Below, in pieces: positions 1-8,015 of a stretch of DNA of 23,071 nucleotides (position 1 is the first letter of the stretch; each line of letters begins with the position of its first letter). Source of the DNA: Desulfobulbaceae bacterium UBA2775 (GTDB lineage Bacteria > Desulfobacterota > Desulfobulbia > Desulfobulbales > Desulfocapsaceae); NCBI GenBank assembly GCA_002352445.1, contig DEIL01000311.1, positions 1 to 23,071 of the forward strand. The letters are read 5' to 3'. Position numbers and translations under genes: made by a program. The notes below the pieces were generated by a model. It was given only the letters and a program-made list of their open reading frames with translations, was not told where the DNA came from and did not search any database.

Positions 1-56
1 CAGGTTTGCGCATTTTTAATTATGATAAACTCGTAAAAAGGTCGATTACCGCTATA

Positions 57-185
57 GATGGCTAAGTTAAAAAGTCTGATATACAAGGCGCAGTGTTTTA
101 ATCAGTGCCGAGGCCATACATCTGGTATGCCTCGGTGCTGATAAAAACCTGCAACGCCGTAGATCGGACTTTTTACGACGCCATC
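57..185 (+). repeat. Hairpin (MITE-like) element, copy 1, upstream of purB
   Basis: This 129-bp element has no ORF and folds almost completely on itself. The outer stem pairs AAAAAGTCTGAT (near 70) with ATCGGACTTTTT (near 162), with one mismatch. The inner stem pairs 101-120 with 123-142. The ends read GATGGCTA and GACGCCATC. The first 34 bases match the reverse complement of the right end of the element at 1687-1814 at 26 of 34 positions, so the two are one family in opposite orientation. A-rich and T-rich outer arms could also work as a bidirectional terminator; that role is inference. Confidence 0.75.
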
Positions 186-232
186 AGGTATAACAATTAG
201 ATAATTTCTTATAATTTGAATTGGAGCTTGTT

Positions 233-1678
233 ATGTCCCGAAAGATTTACCAGGAGCCCCTTGTTGGTCGCTATACCAGCGTTGAAATGCAAAATCTTTT
301 TTCAGAAGAAAAGAAATTTACCACCTGGCGTAGATGCTGGGTCGCCCTTGCTGAAGCACAGTACGAATTAGGGCTTACTGATATAGTAACCAGAGAAATG
401 GTTTTGGAGTTACGTGACAATATAGAAAATATTGACTATCAGGTCGCTGCAGACAAAGAAAAGGAAATCCGGCATGACGTTATGGCCCATGTCTATGAAT
501 ATGGTCTTAGATGCCCTAAGGCTGCCGGAATTATTCACCTTGGTGCAACTTCGCAATTTGTTGTGTGCAATACTGACCTTATCATACAGAAGGAAGCATT
601 TGGATTGGTCCGTAAATCGATTCTTCAGGTTATAAAGAATCTTTCAGAGTTCTGTGAGCGCTACAAAGCGCTCCCTACCTTGGGTTTTACTCATTATCAG
701 CCGGCACAACCGACTACTGTAGGAAAAAGAAACACTCTCTATTTGCAAGATCTGATAATTGATCTCCAATATGTTGACCATTTTCTTGCTCAAATGAAAG
801 CTCGCGGAGCAAAAGGCACTGTAGGGACTCAGGCTACTTTTCTTGAATTATTTAAAGGTGATCATGGAAAAGTTATCCAGCTTGATCAACTTGTATCCAG
901 GAAACTTGGCTTTTCAGATTTTTTCCCGGTGACCGGGCAGACCTACACTCGCAAGCAGGACATGAAACTTGCTGAAACACTCGCGGGAATTGGAGCTACT
1001 TCCCATAAATTTGCTGTTGATCTCAGACTGCTGTCAAACCTCAAAGTTCAGGAAGAGCCATTTGCAAAAAAACAGACCGGCTCCTCCGCCATGGCTTATA
1101 AAAGAAATCCTATGAGGTCGGAGCGCTTGACCGGCCTTGCGCGCAAGCTAATGGGGCTTCCCCAGAATTTTTCTGCGACATACAGTAATCAGTGGTTTGA
1201 AAGGACACTGGATGATTCGGCAGTTCGGCGCATGGATATTCCACAATGTTTTCTGCTAACCGACGCAATATTAAAGTTATTTATAAATATTACTTCAGAT
1301 ATGGTTGTTTATCCGAACCAAATCAAACGTCACATGAAAGCAGAAATCCCATTTATGGCGACTGAAAAGATTCTTATGGAAGCAGTTGAAAAAGGCGAAA
1401 GTCGACAAGAGATGCATGAGGTAATCAAAGAGCACTCTTTTGCAGCCGGCAAAGTTGTAAAAGAAGATGGTGGAGAGAATGACCTTCTATTGCGTCTTGC
1501 AGGAGATGAGCGAGTCCCCTTCTCTTTGGCTGAAATTGAAAACATAGTCGGTGATTTTTCTCAGTTTACCGGGAGGGCTAAGGAGCAGACGGAGGAATTT
1601 CTTACTGATGTTGTAGCCCCCCTGCTTTATAAAAATGCATCCTCCATTGGCCATATTGATGCTGCTCTTTCGGTGTAA
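233..1678 (+). CDS. purB: Adenylosuccinate lyase (animal-like type)
   Basis: PurB cleaves SAICAR to AICAR plus fumarate, and adenylosuccinate to AMP plus fumarate, in purine synthesis. The protein is 481 residues. ATG 233 is chosen because GGAG at 223-226 lies 7 bases upstream; a TTG at 221 would overlap that site. Visible motifs are RHDVMAH (80-86), HLGATS (102-107), the active-site TH in GFTHYQPAQPTT (151-162), and the fumarate-lyase signature GSSAMAYKRNP (283-293), where the usual MPYK is MAYK. The stretches QWFERTLDDSA and PFMATE, and the length close to 484, recall animal ADSL more than E. coli PurB. The gene stands alone between two hairpin elements. Function is secure; the animal-like placement is from memory of those sequences. 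Confidence 0.95.
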   Translation: MSRKIYQEPLVGRYTSVEMQNLFSEEKKFTTWRRCWVALAEAQYELGLTDIVTREMVLELRDNIENIDYQVAADKEKEIRHDVMAHVYEYGLRCPKAAGIIHLGATSQFVVCNTDLIIQKEAFGLVRKSILQVIKNLSEFCERYKALPTLGFTHYQPAQPTTVGKRNTLYLQDLIIDLQYVDHFLAQMKARGAKGTVGTQATFLELFKGDHGKVIQLDQLVSRKLGFSDFFPVTGQTYTRKQDMKLAETLAGIGATSHKFAVDLRLLSNLKVQEEPFAKKQTGSSAMAYKRNPMRSERLTGLARKLMGLPQNFSATYSNQWFERTLDDSAVRRMDIPQCFLLTDAILKLFINITSDMVVYPNQIKRHMKAEIPFMATEKILMEAVEKGESRQEMHEVIKEHSFAAGKVVKEDGGENDLLLRLAGDERVPFSLAEIENIVGDFSQFTGRAKEQTEEFLTDVVAPLLYKNASSIGHIDAALSV

Positions 1679-1686
1679 TGACTAAT

Positions 1687-1814
1687 GATGGCGTCAAAAA
1701 AAAACTTCACCTGCTTCGTTGTTGCAAATTATCTATCATTACGACGTACCCTAGTACGCCGAAATGATAGATAATTTACACGCCTCGCATATGAAGTTTT
1801 TTTACCTAGCCATC
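1687..1814 (-). repeat. Hairpin (MITE-like) element, copy 2, downstream of purB
   Basis: This 128-bp element starts 8 bases after the purB stop and has no ORF. The inner stem pairs 1726-1749 with 1754-1777 (22 of 24 positions) around a 4-base loop. The outer arms are AAAAAAACTTCA and TGAAGTTTTTTT. The ends are GATGGCGTC and TAGCCATC. Its right end, read on the minus strand, matches the left end of the element at 57-185. The cores of the two copies differ and only the ends are conserved. It may terminate purB transcription (inference). Confidence 0.75.
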
Positions 1815-1846
1815 TAACATTGAGAGTTTTTACGAGATTGTCATTT

Positions 1847-2047
1847 ATGAAATGTTTAGATGAACTCATCTTACGGATTTCTCCAGGTAAATTTCATTAT
1901 TTAAAATTTATCCTTGAAGGCTATGATAATATGGCTACTCTTTCCAGTCTAGACAGCAGAGAAGGTTTCGTTATAATCAGGTATCCTGAGAAATTGACCA
2001 AAGATCTGTTTGATCTTTTATCCTCTATTGCCATCAAATTATCCTGA
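1847..2047 (+). CDS. Small DUF4911-like protein
   Basis: This is a 66-residue protein with no signal peptide or membrane segment. ATG 1847 is preferred; the frame also opens with a TTG at 1820, but that lies only 5 bases after the repeat element. The centre, HYLKFILEGYDNMATLSSLD followed by a hydrophobic strand (GFVIIRYP), matches my memory of the DUF4911 family, which is common in Desulfobacterota and Firmicutes and has no known function. It ends 81 bases before miaB on the same strand, so co-transcription is plausible. No strong ribosome binding site is visible. The family call is from memory and moderately sure. Confidence 0.7.
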   Translation: MKCLDELILRISPGKFHYLKFILEGYDNMATLSSLDSREGFVIIRYPEKLTKDLFDLLSSIAIKLS

Positions 2048-2128
2048 TAGTTTAGCGACACTCCTCCTTATCTCGGCTACATTATTTACAAGCTTCGTTG
2101 TGAAACTCATGCCATGTGTATTAGATAG

Positions 2129-3496
2129 ATGCAGTACCTGAATATTATGGATAGAAAAGTTTTTTACATAAAAACGTTTGGCTGCCAGATGAACGTGAGA
2201 GATTCCGAGATTATGGCACAATCTCTTGCTGTTCATGGCTATATTGAAGGAATGGACATTGAGGGAGCCGACCTGATCATCCTTAATACCTGTTCTATCC
2301 GGGCAAAAGCCGAGCAAAAGGTTATGAGCATGCTCGGTTACCTGCGGAAAAATAAAAAGAACAAACCCCATCTTAAGATTTGTGTTGCCGGCTGCGTCGC
2401 TCAGCAAGAAGGGAGAAAAATAATTTCAAAAATGGGCCATGTGGATCTTATTATTGGAACACAGAATATATATGATATCGGTGAATTGTTAGAAAAAGCA
2501 GCCAAAGAAGGCCCCCAGGTAGCAACCAACCTGGATGAAAAGTATGATATTCCCAACCTTATCCCCCACCTTTCCCCTTTAACTCCAGGTTCCAGCGCTA
2601 ACACTGTCCCCTTTCGTAAGTTTGTGACTATCATGCAAGGGTGTAACAACTACTGCACCTACTGTGTTGTTCCTCATACTAGGGGGAGGGAAAGATCACG
2701 TAATTCAAGTGATATAATAGATGAAGTTAAGGTGTTGGTTGATAATGGGGTCAAGGAGATCACCCTTCTCGGGCAGAATGTAAACTCATATGGAAAAACG
2801 AATTCAGTCAACCCCTTAACTGAAAGTTACTCTTTTGCCCAGTTGCTTCGCCAGGTGTCAGAAATAAAGGGGTTAAGGCGATTACGGTTTACAACCTCCA
2901 ACCCTAAAGACCTCGATGATGAGCTTATTCATTGTTTTAAAGATGTCAAAAATCTATGCCCGCAATTTCATCTTCCTGTGCAGGCCGGATCAGATTCCGT
3001 TCTTCAGAGAATGAACCGAAAATACACTATGCAGCAATATCTAGAACTGGTTGACAAGCTTCGTCGCTGTTGCCCGGAAATCGCCTTAACAACTGATATC
3101 ATCGTTGGTTTCCCGGGAGAAAGTGATCAAGACTTTGAAGGCACAATGAACCTGCTTGAAAATGTGCAGTTTCACGGCTCATTTTCATTCAAATATTCTG
3201 ATAGACCCGGTACTCGCGCGATCAATTTTACAGAAAAAGTTGATGAATCAGTAAAGTCGGAACGACTTGCCCGTTTCCAGGCAAGGCAGGATGAGATAAG
3301 TCTGAGCCGCAACAGAGAATATATCGGTCAGATAAAAGCAGTTATGGTGGAGGATTCCAGCGAGAAAGGCGTGAAGAGCCGCACTGACACAAATCATATA
3401 GTACATCTTCCCGTATCAGCCAGACTGAAGTCAGGTGACTTTCTCGATGTCACCATAATTCATGCCGGCCAACACTCACTCAGGGGGAAAGTGTAG
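2129..3496 (+). CDS. miaB: tRNA-2-methylthio-N6-dimethylallyladenosine synthase
   Basis: MiaB is a radical-SAM methylthiotransferase that adds a methylthio group to i6A37 of tRNAs reading UNN codons. The N-terminal domain carries the three cysteines for the auxiliary 4Fe-4S cluster: C19 (FGCQMN), C55 (NTCSIR) and C89 (VAGCVAQ). The radical-SAM motif is CNNYCTYC (C172, C176, C179). The tail after about 385 fits a TRAM RNA-binding domain. Length is 455 residues, in the usual range. Neither ATG 2129 nor the in-frame ATG 2147 (MDRKVFYIKT, the more typical family start) has a clear Shine-Dalgarno, so the start is uncertain by 6 residues. It converges on parC with 2 bases between stop codons. Confidence 0.95.
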   Translation: MQYLNIMDRKVFYIKTFGCQMNVRDSEIMAQSLAVHGYIEGMDIEGADLIILNTCSIRAKAEQKVMSMLGYLRKNKKNKPHLKICVAGCVAQQEGRKIISKMGHVDLIIGTQNIYDIGELLEKAAKEGPQVATNLDEKYDIPNLIPHLSPLTPGSSANTVPFRKFVTIMQGCNNYCTYCVVPHTRGRERSRNSSDIIDEVKVLVDNGVKEITLLGQNVNSYGKTNSVNPLTESYSFAQLLRQVSEIKGLRRLRFTTSNPKDLDDELIHCFKDVKNLCPQFHLPVQAGSDSVLQRMNRKYTMQQYLELVDKLRRCCPEIALTTDIIVGFPGESDQDFEGTMNLLENVQFHGSFSFKYSDRPGTRAINFTEKVDESVKSERLARFQARQDEISLSRNREYIGQIKAVMVEDSSEKGVKSRTDTNHIVHLPVSARLKSGDFLDVTIIHAGQHSLRGKV

Positions 3497-3498
3497 AG

Positions 3499-5523
3499 TT
3501 ACGAATTACCTTCAGAATCATCCCGTGGGTCAATACCGTCATTTTCCTGGACAAGTCCAGGAAGCTGTAAATTCCGTTTCACCAGTTGTATCCTTGGCCC
3601 TGTTGCCGATACGACTCTCCGCACGACCCTGTTGGAAACCCTCTTTCCCCGCGCAGACACACCTTTTATCAGGTATTCGTCAAATACGACATCCAGTATA
3701 TTGGTGCGGGCTCTTGAGGAGGGCATCAGATTTACTCTGGCAAACTTTTCTTCGCCAAAACTCATCAGGAGGATTTTTGATCTTTTATGTTCGGGAAATA
3801 ATCTGTATTCCTTATCAAGTATAAATTTAGGGCTGTTAAATCGTTTAACATAGGCAACATTTCCGATACCGTCTCTGTAAATTATATTAAAAACAGTATC
3901 CCTTTTTACTATTCCAAACCACTGCAGATCGTGGCCGACAAACAGTTTGTCTGTAACAGGAATTACTTTATAAAGACCATTGGTCTGAATGAGGATCAGC
4001 CTGTCATATTCTGAACAGGTAACCGATTGATCATCCTTTTCGTCTTCAGCTTTGATAAGGTGGCCCATAAACCCGGATTTACGATTATAACCAACTACAA
4101 GATTAGATAAGGCCACCTTCCTGATAACCAGTTCGGAAAAACTCCTTATCTCCGTTTGTCTGGGATAGTCGGCCCCATATTTATTAAGAAGGTTATCGAG
4201 AAAAGATATGGTAAATCCCACCATATCTTTAAGGGATATTTTTATGCCTTTTATCTCCTTTCTGATTCCTCTAATCTCTTTTTGCTGCCGGTTAATATCG
4301 TACCTTGAAATACGTTTAATTCGTATTTCAAGTAATTTTTCGATATCTTCCCTGGTAACCGGTCGGATCAATTGATCAGCAAAATCGGCCAGACCGGATT
4401 CAATAGTCTTTATCACCGCATTAAAACTGGTCTTTTCTTCAATTCTTTTATAGAGGCGTTCTTCTATAAAAATTTGTTCCAGAAGCCTGGCGTGCAATTT
4501 CTCCTCCAGGCGGTTGAGGTCAATTTCAAGACCTCTCTGCAAATCATTTTTGAGTTTATAGGTGTTGTGCTTCACCACTTCACTGACGGTGGAAGTCTCC
4601 GGTGTTCTGTTGTTTATAAGTGTTAAATTAGGTGTAATGGAGACTTCACAGTCGGTGAATGCGTAAAGGGCCTTTATGGTATCCTTGGCATAGACACCCC
4701 GGGCAAGTTTAATTTCAATCTCAACCTCTTCAGCGGTGAAATCATTAATTGATACAATTTTTATTTTCCCTGCTTTTGCCGCTTTTTCGATTGAATCGGT
4801 CAGGGATTGAGTGGTCGTGGTATAGGGTATCTCTTTAATAAGGATTGTTTTTTCATTGTATTCTTCTATACGAGCCCTGCATCGAATTTTGCCATTCCCA
4901 TCATCATAATTACTTACATCAAGGAACCCTTTCTGCAAAAAATCGGGATAAAGGGTGAATTCCTCACCTGTCAGTACTTTTTTTTGTGCATCAAGCAGTT
5001 CACAAAAATTATGGGGCATAATCTTCGTCGCCATACCGACGGCAATACCTTCTGCACCCTGGAGAAGCAGTAATGGAATTTTTGCCGGCAAGGTGACCGG
5101 TTCAATCATTCTGCCATCATATGATTCAACATATTCTGTAAGATCTTTATTAAAGAGGATTTCTTTAGCCAGAGGGGAAAGTCTGCATTCAATATATCTT
5201 GCGGCAGATGCCTTGTCCCCTGTGAAAATATTGCCGTAATTTCCCTGTTGAGTAATCAGATAGCCTTTATTGGAGAGATTGACCAGTGCTGCGAAAATTG
5301 ACTGGTCGCCGTGGGGGTGAAGTTTCATTGTCTCCCCTACAACATTGGCGACCTTGTGGAAGCGCCCGTCCTCCTTATTAAAAAGTGTCTGGAGAATACG
5401 TCGTTGAACCGGCTTTAGACCATCATCAATGGTTGGTATCGCCCTTTCCCGAATAACATATGAAGTATATTCGAGAAAATTTCTATCAAACAATTGATGT
5501 AATGTTCCGGCGGTTGATTCCAT
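3499..5523 (-). CDS. parC: Topoisomerase IV subunit A (ParC/GyrA-like)
   Basis: This is the breakage-reunion subunit of a type IIA topoisomerase, 674 residues, acting with the ParE encoded upstream. DGLKPVQRRIL (34-44) and HPHGD (69-73) belong to the winged-helix region. The catalytic tyrosine is Y110 in AARYIECRL. A long coiled-coil-rich middle part is followed from about residue 470 by a short beta-pinwheel-like C-terminal domain without a GyrA box that I can recognise, which favours decatenation over supercoiling. The type resembles the second GyrA/ParC of Bacteroidota and Chlamydiae. Positions equal to E. coli GyrA Ser83 and Asp87 are Q74 and A78. The start ATG 5523 has no obvious ribosome binding site. 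A palindromic repeat begins about 40 bp upstream, so it may be cut off from parE transcription or need its own promoter. Confidence 0.88.
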   Translation of the reverse strand: MESTAGTLHQLFDRNFLEYTSYVIRERAIPTIDDGLKPVQRRILQTLFNKEDGRFHKVANVVGETMKLHPHGDQSIFAALVNLSNKGYLITQQGNYGNIFTGDKASAARYIECRLSPLAKEILFNKDLTEYVESYDGRMIEPVTLPAKIPLLLLQGAEGIAVGMATKIMPHNFCELLDAQKKVLTGEEFTLYPDFLQKGFLDVSNYDDGNGKIRCRARIEEYNEKTILIKEIPYTTTTQSLTDSIEKAAKAGKIKIVSINDFTAEEVEIEIKLARGVYAKDTIKALYAFTDCEVSITPNLTLINNRTPETSTVSEVVKHNTYKLKNDLQRGLEIDLNRLEEKLHARLLEQIFIEERLYKRIEEKTSFNAVIKTIESGLADFADQLIRPVTREDIEKLLEIRIKRISRYDINRQQKEIRGIRKEIKGIKISLKDMVGFTISFLDNLLNKYGADYPRQTEIRSFSELVIRKVALSNLVVGYNRKSGFMGHLIKAEDEKDDQSVTCSEYDRLILIQTNGLYKVIPVTDKLFVGHDLQWFGIVKRDTVFNIIYRDGIGNVAYVKRFNSPKFILDKEYRLFPEHKRSKILLMSFGEEKFARVNLMPSSRARTNILDVVFDEYLIKGVSARGKRVSNRVVRRVVSATGPRIQLVKRNLQLPGLVQENDGIDPRDDSEGNS

Positions 5524-5561
5524 AGTCTATAGTTAAATTATATTTTATGACACCATCATTC

Positions 5562-5708
5562 CTAGGAGGCTGTCCGAGAATGCATTTCCCCTCAACTCTT
5601 CGTTATTTTCAAAAAAATAATGCTCGTAATATCAATTATATAACTGTGCTTATTTTTTCGAAAAACCTCGATTTGAGAAAAAATGCTTATTCTCGGACAG
5701 CCTCCTAG
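5562..5708. repeat. MITE-like palindrome bounded by CTAG
   Basis: The element has perfect 20-bp terminal inverted repeats, CTAGGAGGCTGTCCGAGAAT at 5562-5581 and its complement at 5689-5708. The outermost CTAG may be a 4-bp target duplication. Inside, the two halves remain an imperfect inverted repeat over most of their length. There is no ORF. Terminal repeats of the GAGGCTGTCCGAGAA kind are typical of DDE-transposase insertion sequences, so this is probably a non-autonomous derivative moved by an IS outside the window. It lies in the parE-parC gap. Confidence 0.8.
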
Positions 5709-5731
5709 TCTTAAGACTTCTAAGATTTTAT

Positions 5732-5872
5732 ATGAAAATCATCTGCTATCTGGAAGGAAAGGGATTCGGAGGGGTGTTGCCATAACAGGTAAGTGAGCAT
5801 GCGAGACTCCGATCCACAGCTTGCGAGGACGTTTGGCAACACCCCTCCGAATCCCGACTACACAGATTTCAT
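5732..5872. repeat. Long hairpin with perfect 21-bp arms after parE
   Basis: The arms at 5761-5781 (GGGATTCGGAGGGGTGTTGC plus C) and 5835-5855 are perfect complements around a 53-base loop. Weaker outer complementarity links ATGAAAATCATCTG (5732) with CAGATTTCAT (5863). It ends 3 bases from the parE stop codon (5876-5878). In RNA it would form a very stable stem in either direction, but with no clean U tract it is not a standard terminator. Part of its left flank and right arm recur at 8443-8485. Confidence 0.75.
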
Positions 5873-5875
5873 GTA

Positions 5876-7711
5876 TCATTCTTCAAAAACTAAATTATCC
5901 ATAATATAGTCCCGCCTGTCCGGAGTGTTCTTTCCCATATAAAAAGAGAGTACCTTTGTCACCTCACTCAGCGAATCGAGAGTTACCTGTTTCAGACGGA
6001 TATCAGGCCCAATGAACTGTTTGAACTCTTTAGGGGAAATTTCTCCAAGCCCTTTAAATCTGGTTGTTTCAACGATGCGCTTATTTTTTCCTTTTCCCTG
6101 CAACTTCCTGGTCGCCTGTTTTTTTTCTTTTTCCGAATAGCAATATATTGTTTCAGACTTTGTACGCACACGATATATCGGTGTCTCAAGAATATAAATG
6201 AACCCAAGTTTTACTAACGGCTCGAAATAGTGAAGGAAAAAGGTAAGAAGGAGATTTCGTATATGCAGCCCATCGACGTCCGCATCTGTGGCAAGTATTA
6301 CCTGGTCAAAACGTAGGTCACCAATTGAATCTTCAATATCAAGGGACCTCATTAGGGAGTACATTTCATCATTCTTATAGAGCACCGCAAGTTTTTGCCC
6401 GAGAACATTCTTTGGTTTTCCCTTGAGTGAAAAAACAGCCTGGGTCAGCGGATCTCTTGAGGAAACGATTGACCCCGCAGCGGATTGGCCCTCGGTGATA
6501 AACAGCATGTTGGCCTGCCCTTCCCTGGATGGTTTCTTTTTAGAAGGGTGGTACTTACAATCCTTAAGCTGTGGAATTTTAAGGGCAACTTTTTTTGCCT
6601 TGGCTCTCGCCTCTTTTCGAACACTCTGCAATTCTTTTCTGACTTTTTCGTTTCTCAGAATTTTCTCTATCAGTGCATCAGCGGATTCAGTATCTTTATA
6701 AAGTGAACTTGAGACAGCGTCTTTCACCTTGTTTACAATCAGGGAACGAATTTCAGTATTTCCCAATTTATTCTTTGTCTGGGATTCAAACACAGGATCT
6801 TTGATCTTGATGGCAAGGGTTCCAACGATACCATCCCGAACATCTGTATTTACAAATTTTCTATTCGAATATTCATTAATCCCTTTAAGTATACCTTCTC
6901 TAAATGCGGAGAGATGTGTGCCACCTTCACTGGTGTATGTGCCATTGACAAAGGTAAAGTAACTGTCCCCAAAGGAATCCGTGTGGGCAAAAGCAAATTC
7001 CAGGGTGGGTTCTTTATAATAGATCGGTCGATACAGGTTGGCTCCATCAAGCTCTTTATCAAGCAAATCGAGTAATCCGTTGGCCGAATAAAAAAGCTTC
7101 TTGTCAAGGTAGAGTTTGAGGCCGGCATTCAGATAGGCATAACGCCACATCCTTTTTTCAACAAACGATAAATCGAACTGGAACTCAGGGAACATTCCTC
7201 TGGAGGGCAAAAACTCAATATATGTCCCGTTTTTGCTCTTTTCCTCACCCTTCTCTTCTTGAATAAGATTTCCGTTAGTGAATTCTGCCCTGGCAAATTC
7301 ACCATCACGATATGCGGTTACGGAAAATTCATCAGACAATGCATTCACTGCCTTGGTACCGACACCATTAAGTCCCACTGAAAACTGAAATACGTCGGTA
7401 TTATACTTGGCTCCCGTATTAATAATCGAAACACAATCGACGAGTTTACCAAGAGGAATCCCCCTGCCGAAATCACGCACGGATACCCGGCCATCTTCAT
7501 CGATTGAAATGTTGATTCGTTTCCCAGCCCCCATTATAAATTCATCGATGGCGTTATCGACAATCTCTTTCAAGAGAATGTAGATGCCGTCATCATGGTT
7601 CGAACCGTCTCCCAGTCGTCCTATATACATACCCGGCCGTTTCCGGATATGTTCAAGGGAACTCAGAGTCTTGATTTTACTTTCGTCGTAGTTATGTGCA
7701 GGTGCCTTCAT
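5876..7711 (-). CDS. parE: Topoisomerase IV subunit B (ParE/GyrB-like)
   Basis: This is the ATPase subunit of the type IIA topoisomerase, 611 residues from ATG 7711. A TTG 15 bases further upstream also keeps the frame, but the ATG gives the usual N-terminus. The GHKL ATPase shows KEIVDNAIDE (48-57), RDFGRGIP (79-86) and GLNGVGTKAVNALS (113-126), with the QTK loop at 311-313. The TOPRIM domain has catalytic E407 in EGQSA (407-411), where nearly all GyrB/ParE proteins have EGDSA, and DADVDG at 476-481. TTRFKGLGE (549-557) is standard. It lacks the roughly 170-residue insert of Gram-negative GyrB, as ParE does. It follows a small Cys-rich gene by about 95 bp and precedes parC, with two palindromic repeats between. 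Confidence 0.9.
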   Translation of the reverse strand: MKAPAHNYDESKIKTLSSLEHIRKRPGMYIGRLGDGSNHDDGIYILLKEIVDNAIDEFIMGAGKRINISIDEDGRVSVRDFGRGIPLGKLVDCVSIINTGAKYNTDVFQFSVGLNGVGTKAVNALSDEFSVTAYRDGEFARAEFTNGNLIQEEKGEEKSKNGTYIEFLPSRGMFPEFQFDLSFVEKRMWRYAYLNAGLKLYLDKKLFYSANGLLDLLDKELDGANLYRPIYYKEPTLEFAFAHTDSFGDSYFTFVNGTYTSEGGTHLSAFREGILKGINEYSNRKFVNTDVRDGIVGTLAIKIKDPVFESQTKNKLGNTEIRSLIVNKVKDAVSSSLYKDTESADALIEKILRNEKVRKELQSVRKEARAKAKKVALKIPQLKDCKYHPSKKKPSREGQANMLFITEGQSAAGSIVSSRDPLTQAVFSLKGKPKNVLGQKLAVLYKNDEMYSLMRSLDIEDSIGDLRFDQVILATDADVDGLHIRNLLLTFFLHYFEPLVKLGFIYILETPIYRVRTKSETIYCYSEKEKKQATRKLQGKGKNKRIVETTRFKGLGEISPKEFKQFIGPDIRLKQVTLDSLSEVTKVLSFYMGKNTPDRRDYIMDNLVFEE

Positions 7712-7805
7712 AAATAATATAATCAAATAGTGTGAATTGGGAATTTCTCAGGCATACTATTGTATTTTTATTGAATACGCAATACCGTTCAAATCGATCA
7801 TCCTC

Positions 7806-8015
7806 TCACATCATCCTGATACGTTCACAGTCGGGGCACACCCATGTTGGCCCATTGCTTAATCCCCATTTATTCTCCTCAAAACACTCTTTACAAATCT
7901 GAAAACCGCAGGGACAGCTCCAGCAGAATTCCTGTTTTTGTTTACAACATTGGCAGCGATATTCGCCTATTTTTCTTCTCCTGTAGCCTTTCTTTTTTTC
8001 CACCTGATCCTTCAT
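7806..8015 (-). CDS. Small Cys-rich (zinc-binding) protein coupled to cutA
   Basis: This is a 69-residue protein of unknown function. The start is ATG 8015, which shares its A with the cutA stop in TGATG; SD-like GAGG at 8023-8026 lies 7 bases away. It has many paired cysteines: CQCC, CWSCPC, CKEC and CPDC. These would suit two zinc sites, as in a small treble-clef or rubredoxin-like fold. A basic N-terminal stretch (KKKGYRRRK) precedes them, so nucleic-acid or protein binding is possible. There is no signal peptide. Translational coupling suggests a link with CutA, itself a metal-binding protein, but that is inference. Confidence 0.72.
   Translation of the reverse strand: MKDQVEKKKGYRRRKIGEYRCQCCKQKQEFCWSCPCGFQICKECFEENKWGLSNGPTWVCPDCERIRMM

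Noticed and set aside
2039..2407. 122-residue minus-strand ORF over the miaB start
   Set aside because: Shadow of miaB; the forward frame has the cluster-binding cysteines.
3462..3824. 120-residue plus-strand ORF antisense to the parC end
   Set aside because: Lies over the well-supported parC and miaB ends; composition looks like a shadow frame with no motif.
6423..6701. Plus-strand ORFs inside parE
   Set aside because: Antisense to conserved TOPRIM and ATPase sequence; no ribosome binding site or motif.
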